Notes: generated from the sequence alone by a model not told the origin. DNA of 36,717 bases from Thermoplasmata archaeon (GCA_027365105.1 DAHXNZ010000014.1:1-36717); one strand, 5' to 3'. Positions 16,760-25,520 are shown, counted from the stretch's first letter. A program made the numbers and translations.

Positions 16760-17536
16760 ATGTCCCTCGCCCTGGCGCTCCCTCCGGCCCCCGACGGCCT
16801 GGAGAGCCCCCGGGCGCTCGCCCGGGTCCGGACCACGGCCTGGGTCGAGACCAACCTCTACTGCCCCCAATGCGGCCGGCACCGGCTGCGGCCGACCCCG
16901 GCCGGGACCCCGTTCCGGGACTTCGTCTGCACCGGCTGCCAGGAACCGTTCGAACTCAAGGCTTCGAAGGACCCGCACCGGACCCGCGTGGCCGGCGGCA
17001 GCCTCCGGCAGTACCGGGAGGCGATCGAGCGGGGCGCCGCGCCGAACCTCCTCCTCCTCACCTACGACCCGGGTGAGTCGAGGGTCCGGGACCTGGTGGC
17101 GATCAACCGTTCGCTGATCTCGCCGCTCGCCGTCATCGGCCGGCCCGCCCCCCTCGCCCGAACCTCGCGGACTCCCTACTACCTGTGCGATCTCGACCTC
17201 TCCGGGGTCCCGCCGTCGGCCCAGGTCCCGTACCTCCGGGCCGCCCACGAGCGCCCGAAGCGGTTCGTCCTCGACTCCTGGAACCGGTTCCGCTTCCTCC
17301 GCGACGCGCCGCCCGCCGACGAGCCGGACTGGATCCGCGACCTCCTCGCCTTGATCGCCCGGATCCCCAGCCGGGAGTTCACGCTCGACGACCTCTACGA
17401 GCACACCGAGGAGCTCGCCCAGTGGCACCCCCACAACCATCACATTCCGGCCAAGATCCGCCAGAAGCTCCAGGTCCTCGTCCGGCGCAAGATCCTCCGA
17501 CGGGCCGCGCCCGGGGTCTTCGAGCCGATCTACTGA
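16760..17536 (+). CDS. DpnI/Dam-replacing-family restriction endonuclease, stand-alone
   Basis: A 258-residue protein laid out like DpnI (about 254 residues), which cleaves GATC only when the adenine is methylated. The N-terminal PD-(D/E)xK nuclease begins WVETNLYCPQCG. Cys35, 38, 57 and 60 form a zinc site around the catalytic Asp54 (RDFVC), followed by Glu65 and Lys67 in FELKASK. The C-terminal part (about 185-258: DEPDWIRDLLALIARIPSREFTLDDLYEH, KIRQKLQVLVRRKILRR) looks like the winged-helix domain that in DpnI reads the methylated site. No methyltransferase gene is adjacent, as expected for a methyl-directed enzyme. The exact recognition sequence is unknown. It is divergent from the amidohydrolase and converges on glnA; the 105 bases between them hold GC-rich inverted repeats only. 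Confidence 0.82.
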   Translation: MSLALALPPAPDGLESPRALARVRTTAWVETNLYCPQCGRHRLRPTPAGTPFRDFVCTGCQEPFELKASKDPHRTRVAGGSLRQYREAIERGAAPNLLLLTYDPGESRVRDLVAINRSLISPLAVIGRPAPLARTSRTPYYLCDLDLSGVPPSAQVPYLRAAHERPKRFVLDSWNRFRFLRDAPPADEPDWIRDLLALIARIPSREFTLDDLYEHTEELAQWHPHNHHIPAKIRQKLQVLVRRKILRRAAPGVFEPIY

Positions 17537-17641
17537 CGGGTCCCCTCGGGGGCGGGGACTCGGGGGCCGCCGGCCACCGGGGGAGCGTCCGGGAGCCCGG
17601 ATCGACGGCCGCGCCGGCCGCCGGGCGGCCGCTCCCGCGGA

Positions 17642-19123
17642 TCAGACGTCGAGGTACCGGTAGAACTCGTACGGGTGGGGCCGCAGGTTGAGCTGCAGCT
17701 GTTCCTCCCGCTTGATCTCCCGGTACGTCTCGAGGACCGAGTCGGAGAACGCCGGGGCGAGGAAGGCGTGGTCGGAGGCGAGGCAGTCGAGGGCCTCCCC
17801 GAGCGACCCGGGCAGCTCCCGCACCCCGAGCTCCTTGCGCCGGGCCGGTGAGAGCTTGTAGATGTCCTGGTCGACGGGGGGCGGAGGCTCGATCTGATGG
17901 CGGATCCCGTCGAGGCCGGCGAGCGCGAGCGCCGCCTCGGTGAGGTAGATGTTCGCCGCCGAGTCGGGGGTCCGGTACTCGAGCCGCTTCGCCGCGGCCC
18001 GGCCCCGGTGGTAGAACGGTACCCGGACGTTGGCCGACCGGTTCGCCTTGCTCCAGGCGATGAAGACCGGGGCCTCGTAGCCGGGGACCAGGCGGCGGTA
18101 CGAGTTGGTGGTCGGGTTGGTGATCGCGCAGAGCGCCCGGGCGTGGGCGAGCAGGCCCCCGATGTAGTAGCGGCAGGTCTGGCTCACTTCGGCGTAAGGA
18201 TCGTCGGCATCGAAGAAGACGTTGCGGCCCTTCGACCAGAGCGACTGGTTGGTGTGCATGCCGCTCCCGTTGTCCCCGAAGATCGGCTTCGGCATGAACG
18301 ACGCGATCTTGCCGTGCCGGTGCGCGACGTTTTTCACGACGTAGCGGATGTCCTGGACATGGTCGGCGGTCGGCAGGAGCTCGTCGTAGTGGATGTTGAT
18401 CTCCGCCTGACCGGCGGTCGCGACCTCGTGGTGGTGGGCGTCGAGGACGACGTGGAACCGGTCGGCGAGGAGGTTCATCATCTCGGTCCGCAGCGCGCTC
18501 ATCGAGTCGTAGGGCGGCGCCCGGTAGTACCCTTCCTTGAAGCGGGCCATGGAGGGGCTCGCCCCTTCGGTCCACGGCGCCTCCGAACTCTCGATCCGGT
18601 AGCCCGACCCGCCCCAGGCGTCCCGGACCGCGCCGGGGGACGGGAGCAGATGGACCGCGTCGAAGAGGAAGAACTCGATCTCCGGCCCCCAGTAGCTGCG
18701 GTCGTAGCCGGCCTCCGCGAGGATCTGGGCGGCCCGGCGGGCGATCCCCCGAGGGTCGTGGGGGTAGGCGTCGGTCGTCCCGCCGTAGAGGATGTCGCAG
18801 ATGAACCGGGCGGTCGGTCCCTGGCCCTCGTCCCACGGGATGGCGGCGAGCGTCGAGGGGTCGGGGCGCAGGAGCATGTCCGACTCGTAGATCTCCCGGA
18901 ACCCGCGGACCGACGAGCCGTCCAGTTTGGGGACTCCCGAGACGAACGAGTCGGCGTCGAGCGTCGCGAGGGGCACCTGGACCCGGTTGAACCCGCCGAG
19001 GAGGTCGGTGAAGAAGAGCTCGACCCAGCGGACCTTCTCGTCGCGCAACCGCTCGAGGATCGCTGCGGGAGTGGGGGCGGCGGTTTCGGCCAGCGGGTCG
19101 GCCCAACGACGCGCGTCGCTCAT
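17642..19123 (-). CDS. glnA: Glutamine synthetase, type I
   Basis: Makes glutamine from glutamate, ammonia and ATP. A 493-residue protein, a little longer than the usual 440-470. Visible signatures are the Glu pair in YWGPEIEFFLF, AEINIHYDELL, KPIFGDNGSGMHTNQSLW (ATP/Mg region), NPTTNSYRRLVPGYEAP and LEYRTPDSAANIYL. The C-terminus lacks the adenylylation tyrosine motif (NLYDLP), so control by adenylylation is not expected. It is divergently arranged with an Lrp/AsnC gene across about 116 bases, which makes Lrp control plausible. Only a weak TATA candidate (TGTAGGCC, about 19147-19154) is seen upstream. With two GltD-type enzymes in the window it suggests GS/glutamate synthase ammonia assimilation. 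Confidence 0.93.
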   Translation of the reverse strand: MSDARRWADPLAETAAPTPAAILERLRDEKVRWVELFFTDLLGGFNRVQVPLATLDADSFVSGVPKLDGSSVRGFREIYESDMLLRPDPSTLAAIPWDEGQGPTARFICDILYGGTTDAYPHDPRGIARRAAQILAEAGYDRSYWGPEIEFFLFDAVHLLPSPGAVRDAWGGSGYRIESSEAPWTEGASPSMARFKEGYYRAPPYDSMSALRTEMMNLLADRFHVVLDAHHHEVATAGQAEINIHYDELLPTADHVQDIRYVVKNVAHRHGKIASFMPKPIFGDNGSGMHTNQSLWSKGRNVFFDADDPYAEVSQTCRYYIGGLLAHARALCAITNPTTNSYRRLVPGYEAPVFIAWSKANRSANVRVPFYHRGRAAAKRLEYRTPDSAANIYLTEAALALAGLDGIRHQIEPPPPVDQDIYKLSPARRKELGVRELPGSLGEALDCLASDHAFLAPAFSDSVLETYREIKREEQLQLNLRPHPYEFYRYLDV

Positions 19124-19207
19124 GGATTCCGGCGCCTCGAGCGCTTCCGGCCTACATGAAGCCTGCCCGACCGATTCTGGACGATTGACCGCTGGGGATG
19201 CGAACTA

Positions 19208-19216
19208 TCTATAAAC
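19208..19216 (+). promoter_or_regulatory. TATA box of the Lrp/AsnC gene
   Basis: TCTATAAAC, centred about 28 bases before the ATG at 19240. It lies inside the longer open frame that begins at 19198, so the earlier ATG is excluded as the start. It sits in the divergent glnA/lrp control region (19124-19239). Confidence 0.65.
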
Positions 19217-19239
19217 ATGGCCGTGAAATACCCCACGAC

Positions 19240-19746
19240 ATGGGACGTTCATCCACCATCGACCCGGTCGACCGCGCGATCCTGATCGAGCTCAACGCCG
19301 ATGCCCGGACGAGCCATCGGGCGATTGCCCAGCGGCTGGGGCTCTCCCCGACGACGGTGAGCCACCGGATCGGGCGGATGGAGGCGCAGGGGGTCATCCG
19401 GGGGTACATCCCGATCCTGGACGACGGGCAGCTCGGCTTCGACCTCTGGGCGACGATCGGCGTGCGGATCTCGCGGGGGCGGCTTCGGGAGGTCGAGGAG
19501 CGGCTGGCGGGGGATCCGAGGGCGTACGCGATCTTCGACGTGACCGGGGAGTACGATGCGCTCGTCCTCGGACGGTTCCGGGACCGCACCGACCTCGACC
19601 GGTTCGTGAAGCACCTGCTCCAAGACCCGCTGGTGGAGCGGTCGATCACCCAGGTCGTCCTCAACCGGGTCAAGGAGGACCGGCGGGTTCCCCTCGAGCC
19701 CCCGGGCCGGTCGTCGGCGCCTCCCGCGCCGACGGGAAACCGATAA
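19240..19746 (+). CDS. Lrp/AsnC-family transcription regulator
   Basis: A 168-residue regulator. The N-terminal helix-turn-helix (TIDPVDRAILIELNADARTSHRAIAQRLGLSPTTVSHRIGRME) is followed by a linker strand (GVIRGYIPILD) and a ligand-binding RAM domain (DLWATIGVRIS...AIFDVTGEYDALVLGRF). The C-terminal 20 residues are proline-rich and lie outside the family fold. Family members bind amino acids and form octamers. Its divergence from glnA suggests it senses nitrogen or amino-acid status and controls glnA and itself. The start is set by the TATA box 28 bases upstream. Confidence 0.88.
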   Translation: MGRSSTIDPVDRAILIELNADARTSHRAIAQRLGLSPTTVSHRIGRMEAQGVIRGYIPILDDGQLGFDLWATIGVRISRGRLREVEERLAGDPRAYAIFDVTGEYDALVLGRFRDRTDLDRFVKHLLQDPLVERSITQVVLNRVKEDRRVPLEPPGRSSAPPAPTGNR

Positions 19747-19781
19747 GTGGACGGCCCCGGTCGCCGCTCCGAGGGCAGGCG

Positions 19782-20576
19782 ATGCAGTGGGGTCTCGAGA
19801 ACCGGATCCGGCGGATGTTCCCTGGAACGAGCGGACACACGGTCATGCTGGCCGTCGACCACGGCTACTTCATGGGGCCGACCCACCGGCTGGAGAACGT
19901 CGGGAAGACCCTCGAGCCCCTCCTGCCGTACGCCGACGCGATCGCACTCACCCGCGGCATCCTCCGCAGTTCGGTGCCCCCGGCCACGACCGTCCCCGTG
20001 ATCCTCCGGGTCTCGGGCGGGGCGACGATCCTCAAGGAGGATCTCTCCCACGAGGCCCTCACGGCCTCGATGGACGATGCGGCCCGGCTCAACGCGAGCG
20101 CCGTGGCGCTCTCGGTCTTTGCCGGCGCGCCCCATGAGCACGAGTCGCTGGTGAACCTCTCCAAGCTGGTGGACGAGGGGGAGGCCCGGGGCCTCCCCGT
20201 GCTCGCGATCACGGCGGTCGGCAAGGAGCTCGAGAAGCGCGATGCCCGCTACCTGGCCCTCGCCTGCCGGGTGTCGGCCGAGATCGGCGCCCACCTGGTC
20301 AAGACCTACTACTGTGACGGATTCTCCCGGGTCGTGGACGGCTGCCCGGTGCCGCTGGTCGTCGCCGGCGGCCCCCGGCTCGACAGCGATGCGGCGGCAC
20401 TGACCCTGGCCCACCGGGCGATCGAGGCGGGGGCGGTCGGCATCGACATGGGTCGGAACATCTGGCAGTCGGAGACCCCGGTGGCGATGCTCAAGGCCCT
20501 GCGGGCGATCGTCCATGAGAAGGCCACGGTCGCCGAGGCCCTCGACGTGCTGGCGGCGGCCCGCGCTCCGCGCTGA
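19782..20576 (+). CDS. LsrF-like class I aldolase/thiolase
   Basis: A 264-residue TIM-barrel enzyme that closely follows the E. coli LsrF sequence as I recall it: WGLENRIRRMF, TVMLAVDHGYFMGPT, TRGILRSSVPPAT, the Schiff-base Lys174 in LVKTYYCDGF, GCPVPLVVAGG and GIDMGRNIWQS. LsrF is 3-hydroxy-5-phosphonooxypentane-2,4-dione thiolase, used in AI-2 breakdown; related class I aldolases make fructose bisphosphate or aromatic precursors. No other lsr genes are present, so the substrate in this organism is uncertain. A GATAAG element about 38 bases upstream may be its TATA box, or it may be read through from the Lrp gene that ends 35 bases earlier. It converges on the MFS gene with a 16-base gap. 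Confidence 0.82.
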   Translation: MQWGLENRIRRMFPGTSGHTVMLAVDHGYFMGPTHRLENVGKTLEPLLPYADAIALTRGILRSSVPPATTVPVILRVSGGATILKEDLSHEALTASMDDAARLNASAVALSVFAGAPHEHESLVNLSKLVDEGEARGLPVLAITAVGKELEKRDARYLALACRVSAEIGAHLVKTYYCDGFSRVVDGCPVPLVVAGGPRLDSDAAALTLAHRAIEAGAVGIDMGRNIWQSETPVAMLKALRAIVHEKATVAEALDVLAAARAPR

Positions 20577-20592
20577 GGGGCGGGCCGGCCCT

Positions 20593-21897
20593 TTAGCGGC
20601 CGTCCGGGGAGCCGGTCGGGGCGGAGCCGGGGATCGGCCGGACGTCGGGGCTGCGGCCGTCGAGGTCGCGGAGCTTCGGGAGCGCATAGAAGCCGGCGCC
20701 GGCCACCACCAGGAGCGCCCCGACCAGGACGAACTCCGGGACCACGCCGATCCGGGCGATCAGGAGCGCGCCGACCGCGATCGCCGGGGGGCCCGAGACG
20801 AAGCTGAGCCAGCCGTCGATCGCGAAGTAGCGGCCCCGCATCTCGCGGGGCACCAGGTTCTGCGCCGAGGTGAGCCAGACGTTGCCCGCGAACCCGGAGA
20901 TCCCGCCGAAAAGGGCGAGGTCCACGGCGATGAACGCCGGGGCGGGCCGGAGGCCGAGCCCGAGGATCAGCACCCCCGCCGCCAGGCCCGCGCCCAGCAC
21001 CCAGACCTTCCCGGCCGACCGGAGGGCGCGCACCCGCCCCACCGCGAGCGACCCGAGCACGTCCCCGGCGGCGAGCCCGGCCAGCACGATCCCGAAGAAG
21101 AGCGGGCCGGCGCGGGCGCCGCTGACGACGTAGACGACCAGGTAGGAGAAGCTCGCCGTGACGAGGAAGTTGAAGACCGTCGCCGAGAGGGAGAGCTGGA
21201 AGAGGCCGGTCGATCCGATCAGCCAGCGGCCGGCCGTACGGAGGTCGCGGACCATGCCGGCGAGCCCGGGGCCCCGGGCCGCCCCGGCCGCCGGGCCGGC
21301 CGGGGCGCCGCGGGGAATCCAGAGGATCGAGAGCGCCATCGCGAAAAGGTACGCCGCCGCGGCGAAGGTGAACCCCGCCGCCACCCCGAGGGCCAGGATG
21401 AAGGCGCCCGCGAGCGCGCTCGCGAGCGCGCCGACGATCGAGGTGGCGGCCCGGTCGATCCCGTTGGCGTCGGGGAGCTGCTCGCCCGGAACGAGGTCGG
21501 GGAGGAGCGCGTGGGTCGAGGAGCGGAAGAGCTCGGTCGACGCCGAGATCGCCACGGCGAGCAGCACGAGGCCCCCGAGCTGGAATCCGCTCAGGATCGC
21601 CAGGACGGCGAGCAGCGCGACCCCCAGCCCCCGGACCGCGTGGGCGAGCACCAGGATCGTCCGCCGGTCGTACCGGTCGACGATCGACCCGGCCGGCAGG
21701 GTGGCGATCAGCGTGGCGATCGACTGGGCGACCGCCACGATCCCGACCGCGACCGCCGAGCCGGTCGCGGCGTACACGAACCAGACGAGGCAGAGGCCGA
21801 CCACCGTGCCCGCCGTCCGAGAGCCGACGCTCTGCCCGAGGTAGCCCAGGAAGGTCCGCCGACGGAGCAGGGCGCGCCGGGAGGTCGCCCCGCTCAT
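20593..21897 (-). CDS. Major facilitator superfamily exporter (DHA3-like)
   Basis: A 434-residue integral membrane protein with about 12 hydrophobic segments. It carries the loop 2-3 motif DRYDRRTILVLAHAVRG. The arrangement (FLGYLGQSVGSRTAG at the start, FRSSTHALLPDLVPGEQLPDANG in the middle, QNLVPREMRGRYFAIDGWL near the end) resembles the DHA3 drug/macrolide exporter group, which uses the proton gradient. The substrate is unknown. The C-terminal 30 residues are a proline-rich cytoplasmic tail. A TATA-like CCTAAATC lies 25 bases before the ATG. Confidence 0.85.
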   Translation of the reverse strand: MSGATSRRALLRRRTFLGYLGQSVGSRTAGTVVGLCLVWFVYAATGSAVAVGIVAVAQSIATLIATLPAGSIVDRYDRRTILVLAHAVRGLGVALLAVLAILSGFQLGGLVLLAVAISASTELFRSSTHALLPDLVPGEQLPDANGIDRAATSIVGALASALAGAFILALGVAAGFTFAAAAYLFAMALSILWIPRGAPAGPAAGAARGPGLAGMVRDLRTAGRWLIGSTGLFQLSLSATVFNFLVTASFSYLVVYVVSGARAGPLFFGIVLAGLAAGDVLGSLAVGRVRALRSAGKVWVLGAGLAAGVLILGLGLRPAPAFIAVDLALFGGISGFAGNVWLTSAQNLVPREMRGRYFAIDGWLSFVSGPPAIAVGALLIARIGVVPEFVLVGALLVVAGAGFYALPKLRDLDGRSPDVRPIPGSAPTGSPDGR

Positions 21898-21918
21898 GCC
21901 GAGCGAGCCCTCCCCGGG

Positions 21919-21926
21919 GATTTAGG
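21919..21926 (-). promoter_or_regulatory. TATA box of the MFS exporter gene
   Basis: Minus-strand CCTAAATC, centred 25 bases before the ATG at 21897, consistent with a leaderless mRNA. Confidence 0.5.
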
Positions 21927-21952
21927 GGCACCGGCCGGCGCCCCGGCCCCGG

Positions 21953-22903
21953 CTACGGTCCCCGGGACGCCGGGCCGGCGGGGGGCGGACGGGGCGCGAC
22001 CTCCCGGTACGCCTTCCAGATGCTCGTCCCTCCGATGATGCCGACCACGATCACGATCAGCGCGGTCGCGTAGCCGATCGAGTTCAGGTTGGGGATCGGG
22101 TTGCCCGTGGAGAGGGCCACGGTGCTGAGCCACGGCGCGGCGGCGACCACGGCCCCGACGACGACGAACGCGAGGCCCCCCAGGTAGAGGGTCCGGGCCG
22201 CGGTCGACCGGCCGATCCGCTGGATCTGCACCATCGTGAGCTTCTTGAGCCGGGCGAGGCGGGCGAAGAAGGCACCGGTGGCGATCTGCATGACCATCGT
22301 GCCCAGGCCGAAGCAGGTCCCGACGAGCGCCGCCCACCCGACGTTGGGCATCTGGGGCGCCAGGATGAACACGATGATGACCGCGAACCCGCCGAAGCCC
22401 CACCCCGCCACGAATCCGTGGAGGATGGCCATCCGGAGCGGGACCGGCCGGATCTCGCCTTCGGCGACCGGCTGACGCTCCGCGACGGTCGAGTGGTGGG
22501 AGTGGTCCCGGAAGAAGGGGTGGAGCAGCCGCTCGAGCCAGTGATCGAGCGGCAGGTGGATGTCACTGCCCCGGAGCAGATACCAGCCGGCCAGGAACAT
22601 CACGAACCCGACCACGATGTAGACCGGGCCGTCCAGGTTGTAGACCTCGTAGACCGCCGCGAGCCCGAGAAAGCCCAGGGCGGTCAGGATCGACCGCTGG
22701 AGGGTGAACCCGGCCGAGAAGACGAACCCCGCCTTCATCCCGCCCCGGCTGCTGTAGCTGCCCACCGAGTAGCTGAAGGTGATCGGCCAGGTGTGTTCGT
22801 CCGGCGTCGCGCCGTGCATGATCCCGAGGATGAATCCGAGGGCCAGGATCGTCGGGATCGTGAGGCCGGCCGGGGGGTTCAGGATGAAGTCCAGGTTCCA
22901 CAT
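21953..22903 (-). CDS. NicO/RcnA/UreH-type divalent metal transporter
   Basis: A 316-residue membrane protein with about seven hydrophobic segments. The first carries LGIMHGATPDEHTWPITF, like the HxxxPDH-type metal motif of nickel/cobalt permeases and exporters. A histidine-rich cytoplasmic loop (HLPLDHWLERLLHPFFRDHSHH) precedes the fourth segment, and ILHGFVAGWGFGGF echoes the first motif. The ATG at 22903 shares one base with the TGA of the upstream DtxR-like regulator (TGATG), with a GGAGGGG ribosome-binding site just before it. A GTG at 22906 is the alternative. The overlap and neighbour imply metal-dependent control. Metal (Ni, Co, Fe, Mn) and direction of transport are not determined. 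Confidence 0.72.
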   Translation of the reverse strand: MWNLDFILNPPAGLTIPTILALGFILGIMHGATPDEHTWPITFSYSVGSYSSRGGMKAGFVFSAGFTLQRSILTALGFLGLAAVYEVYNLDGPVYIVVGFVMFLAGWYLLRGSDIHLPLDHWLERLLHPFFRDHSHHSTVAERQPVAEGEIRPVPLRMAILHGFVAGWGFGGFAVIIVFILAPQMPNVGWAALVGTCFGLGTMVMQIATGAFFARLARLKKLTMVQIQRIGRSTAARTLYLGGLAFVVVGAVVAAAPWLSTVALSTGNPIPNLNSIGYATALIVIVVGIIGGTSIWKAYREVAPRPPPAGPASRGP

Positions 22904-23343
22904 CACCCCTCCGATTCGGGGCCGGGCCGCCCGGCGCAGGGCGGGATCGGGGCGCCGTGGGGGCAGGCGGGCGGGTGCCCCTCGGCCCGGCAGAGCCGCT
23001 CCACGGTCCGGTGGGTCAGGGCGAGATCGATCTCCCGGGCGGCCGAGCAGACCTCGCCCGGGGGGAGCCCGATCCGGGAGAAGAGCCGTTCGGCGATCCG
23101 GTGGTGGCGCTGGTATTCGACGAGGCAGGCCCGGCCCCGGTCGGTGACCGACGTCTTGCCCCGATGGCGTCGCACGAGTCCCTCGCGCTCGAGGACGGTG
23201 AGGTGGGTGAGCGCGGAGGGGGGCCGGACCTTGAGGAGGCCGGCGATCCGGTTCAGGGCGGCCCCGGCGGCCCGGGGATCGGAGGCCACGACCGCGGCCA
23301 GCGCATCGATCTGCCGTCGGGTCAGCCGCTCCAGGACCTCCAT
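22903..23343 (-). CDS. DtxR/MntR-family metal-dependent regulator with altered metal site
   Basis: A 146-residue regulator. A winged helix at about 1-70 (RIAGLLKVRPPSALTHLTVLEREGLVRRHRGKTSVTDRG) is followed by the dimer/metal domain (HHRIAERLFSRIGLPPGEVCSAAREID) and a C-terminal GHPPACPHGAPIPPC. By eye alignment, the first-site pair His81 and Glu85 is kept, but the usual His in EVH is Cys99. The C/E, E and H ligands of the second site appear as Arg103, Asp106 and Leu107. Extra cysteines (118, 127, 136) and His129 may form a different site. There is no SH3-like third domain. It is co-transcribed with, and overlaps, the metal transporter gene it probably controls. A TATA box lies 25 bases upstream. 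Confidence 0.82.
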   Translation of the reverse strand: MEVLERLTRRQIDALAAVVASDPRAAGAALNRIAGLLKVRPPSALTHLTVLEREGLVRRHRGKTSVTDRGRACLVEYQRHHRIAERLFSRIGLPPGEVCSAAREIDLALTHRTVERLCRAEGHPPACPHGAPIPPCAGRPGPESEG

Positions 23344-23364
23344 GCCCCGGGCACCGGGCGCGGG

Positions 23365-23371
23365 TAATTAA
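23365..23371 (-). promoter_or_regulatory. TATA box, with possible operator, of the DtxR-like regulator/transporter operon
   Basis: Minus-strand TTAATTA centred 25 bases before the ATG at 23343, in the 36-base gap after the molybdenum hydroxylase gene. Just upstream, minus-strand TTAGAGTCTAGCTTAA (23370-23385) is a rough inverted repeat (TTA...TAA) overlapping the TATA box. This is where a self-binding repressor would sit, but the symmetry is poor. Confidence 0.55.
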
Positions 23372-23379
23372 GCTAGACT

Positions 23380-25520
23380 CTAATTTTTAGGTGTGGCAAA
23401 ATCCGTAGCACGGGCACCGGTCGGGAGCCGGCCGCCCGGGAGAAGGGGCAGATGGCGGATCCGTTCGCCGGTGGCGTCGTCGATCGCGTTCGCGATCGCG
23501 GGGGCGACGGCGATGAGCGGGGTCTCTCCCGCTCCGGCCGAGGGGAGGTCGGGGCGGTCGAGGAGCAGGACCTCGATCGGCGGGACGTCGAGAAACCTCG
23601 GCACGGGGTAGGCGGAGAGCCGCCCGTTGAGGATCCGGCCCCGGTCGAAGTGGATCGCTTCCCCGAGCGCTCCCCCGAGGGCCATGATCGTTCCACCCTC
23701 GACCTGCCCCTCAAGGTGCCGCGGGTTGACGATCGCCCCGCATTCGTAGGCGGTGATGATCCGGCCGATCCCGACGGTCCGGGACGCCGTGACCTCGACC
23801 TCGACATAGGTCGCGACGCGGCCGCCCTTCTCGAGTCCGAGGGCGATCCCCCGGCCGGTCGAGGGGCCGGAGCGGGGACCGCGGCGCCGCGGCCGGGCCG
23901 TCCAGCCCGCACGGGCGGCGACCGCGTCGAGCACCGCCCGCAGCCGCGGATCGTCGAGCGAGCGCCGCCGGAATTCGACCGGGTCGACCCCGGTCCGCGC
24001 GGCCAGTTCGTCCATCTGGGACTCCCGGGCGAAGTTGTTCGCGGTGGCCGCGAGGGCGCGGTACGATCCCTGGCGCAACGGGGAGTCGGTCGGCCGGTTC
24101 TCGACCCGCTGATGGTCGACCCGGTACGGCGTCCGGATCGCGGAGGCCCCGGCGTTCCAGGTGATGCACTCCCACGCGGTGAGCCGCCCGTCGCGATCGG
24201 CGCCCGAGCGGATCTCGACGACGGCCATCGGGCGCAGGTAGGTCTGGGTGAACTCCTCCTCCCGGCTCAGCGTGACCCGGACGGGGTGGCCCGAAGCCCG
24301 GGCGAGCCGGGCCGTGCCCGCCGCCAGCTCCTCCGCGTGCTTTCCGCCGAACCCGCCGCCCGTGGGCGGCACGACGATCCGGATCCGTTCGTTGGGGATC
24401 CCGAGCGTGCGGGCCAGAGCGGCCCGGACGCGGAACGGGGTCTGGCTGCCGATCCAGACGGTCAACCGCTCCCCAACCCATTCGGCGATTGCCGCGTGCG
24501 GCTCGAGCGGGACGTGCGCGATGTAGGCGGTCGTGTAGGTGGCCTCGAGGGCGATCGCGGACGCACCTCGGGCCGCGGCCGGATCGCCGACCGCATACCG
24601 GTCGAGATCCCAGTGGTCGTCCGGTGGCTTGGGATGCGTCCGGAAGTACTCGACGATCCCGTCCTCCCCGGGCGCCTCGGGCACCTCCCATTCGGCCCGG
24701 AGGAGCCCCCGGGCGGCCCGGGCGGTCGCCCGGTCCGGGGCCGCGACCCCGACGAAGCCGCCCTCCCGGACCACGGTGACGCCCGGGATCGACTCGGCCG
24801 CCCGGGTCTCGAGGCTCCGAAGCGTCGACCGGAAGGTGGGAGGGAACAGGATCGCCCCCTCCAACATTCCCTCGAGGCGGAGATCGGAGGTGTACCGAAC
24901 GGCCCCGGTCACCACCTTCGCCCCGTCCCGGGAGGAGGCGGGACGCCCGGCGACGCTCCACTCGGCCGGCGGGGAGGGGTGGCTCTCCGACGGCACCGGC
25001 TCGATCCGGGAGCGGCCGGCGACCAGCTCGGCATAGGGGATCGATCGGGCCGTCGCGCCTTCGCCGGCCATCGCCCGGCCGGAGTCGAGCCGGACCGAAC
25101 CGGGTTCGACGCCCAGCCGCTCCGCCGCCCAGCGCCGGAGGAATTGGAGCGCTCCCGCCGCGGCGGCCCGAAGGTGGGCCCCGGCGTCGGCCATCGACCG
25201 GCTCCCGAAGGTCCCGATGTCCCACGGGGTGAGGTCGGTGTCGCCGAGGATCAGGTCGACCGACGCCGGGAGGACCTTGAGCTCCTCGGCGACCAGCATC
25301 GTCAGGGCGGTCGTGACGCCCTGGCCGAGCTCGACCTTGCCCGCGAACGCCCGGACCCGCCCGTCCTCTCCGACGTGGACCCACGCTCCCCCGTGCGGCG
25401 GGCCCCCCGATCCCGCCGGCTGGGCCGGTCGGTAGACGACCAGCCCGGGACCCCACCGGTCGAAGTACGGGCGGGCCGCGGGTTCGACCAGATCGAAGGG
25501 GACGGACCCCGGGGTCGGGG

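Noticed and set aside
23370-23385. Classic DtxR operator palindrome
   Set aside because: Only about half of the positions are symmetric, so it is mentioned as a possible operator but not called as one.
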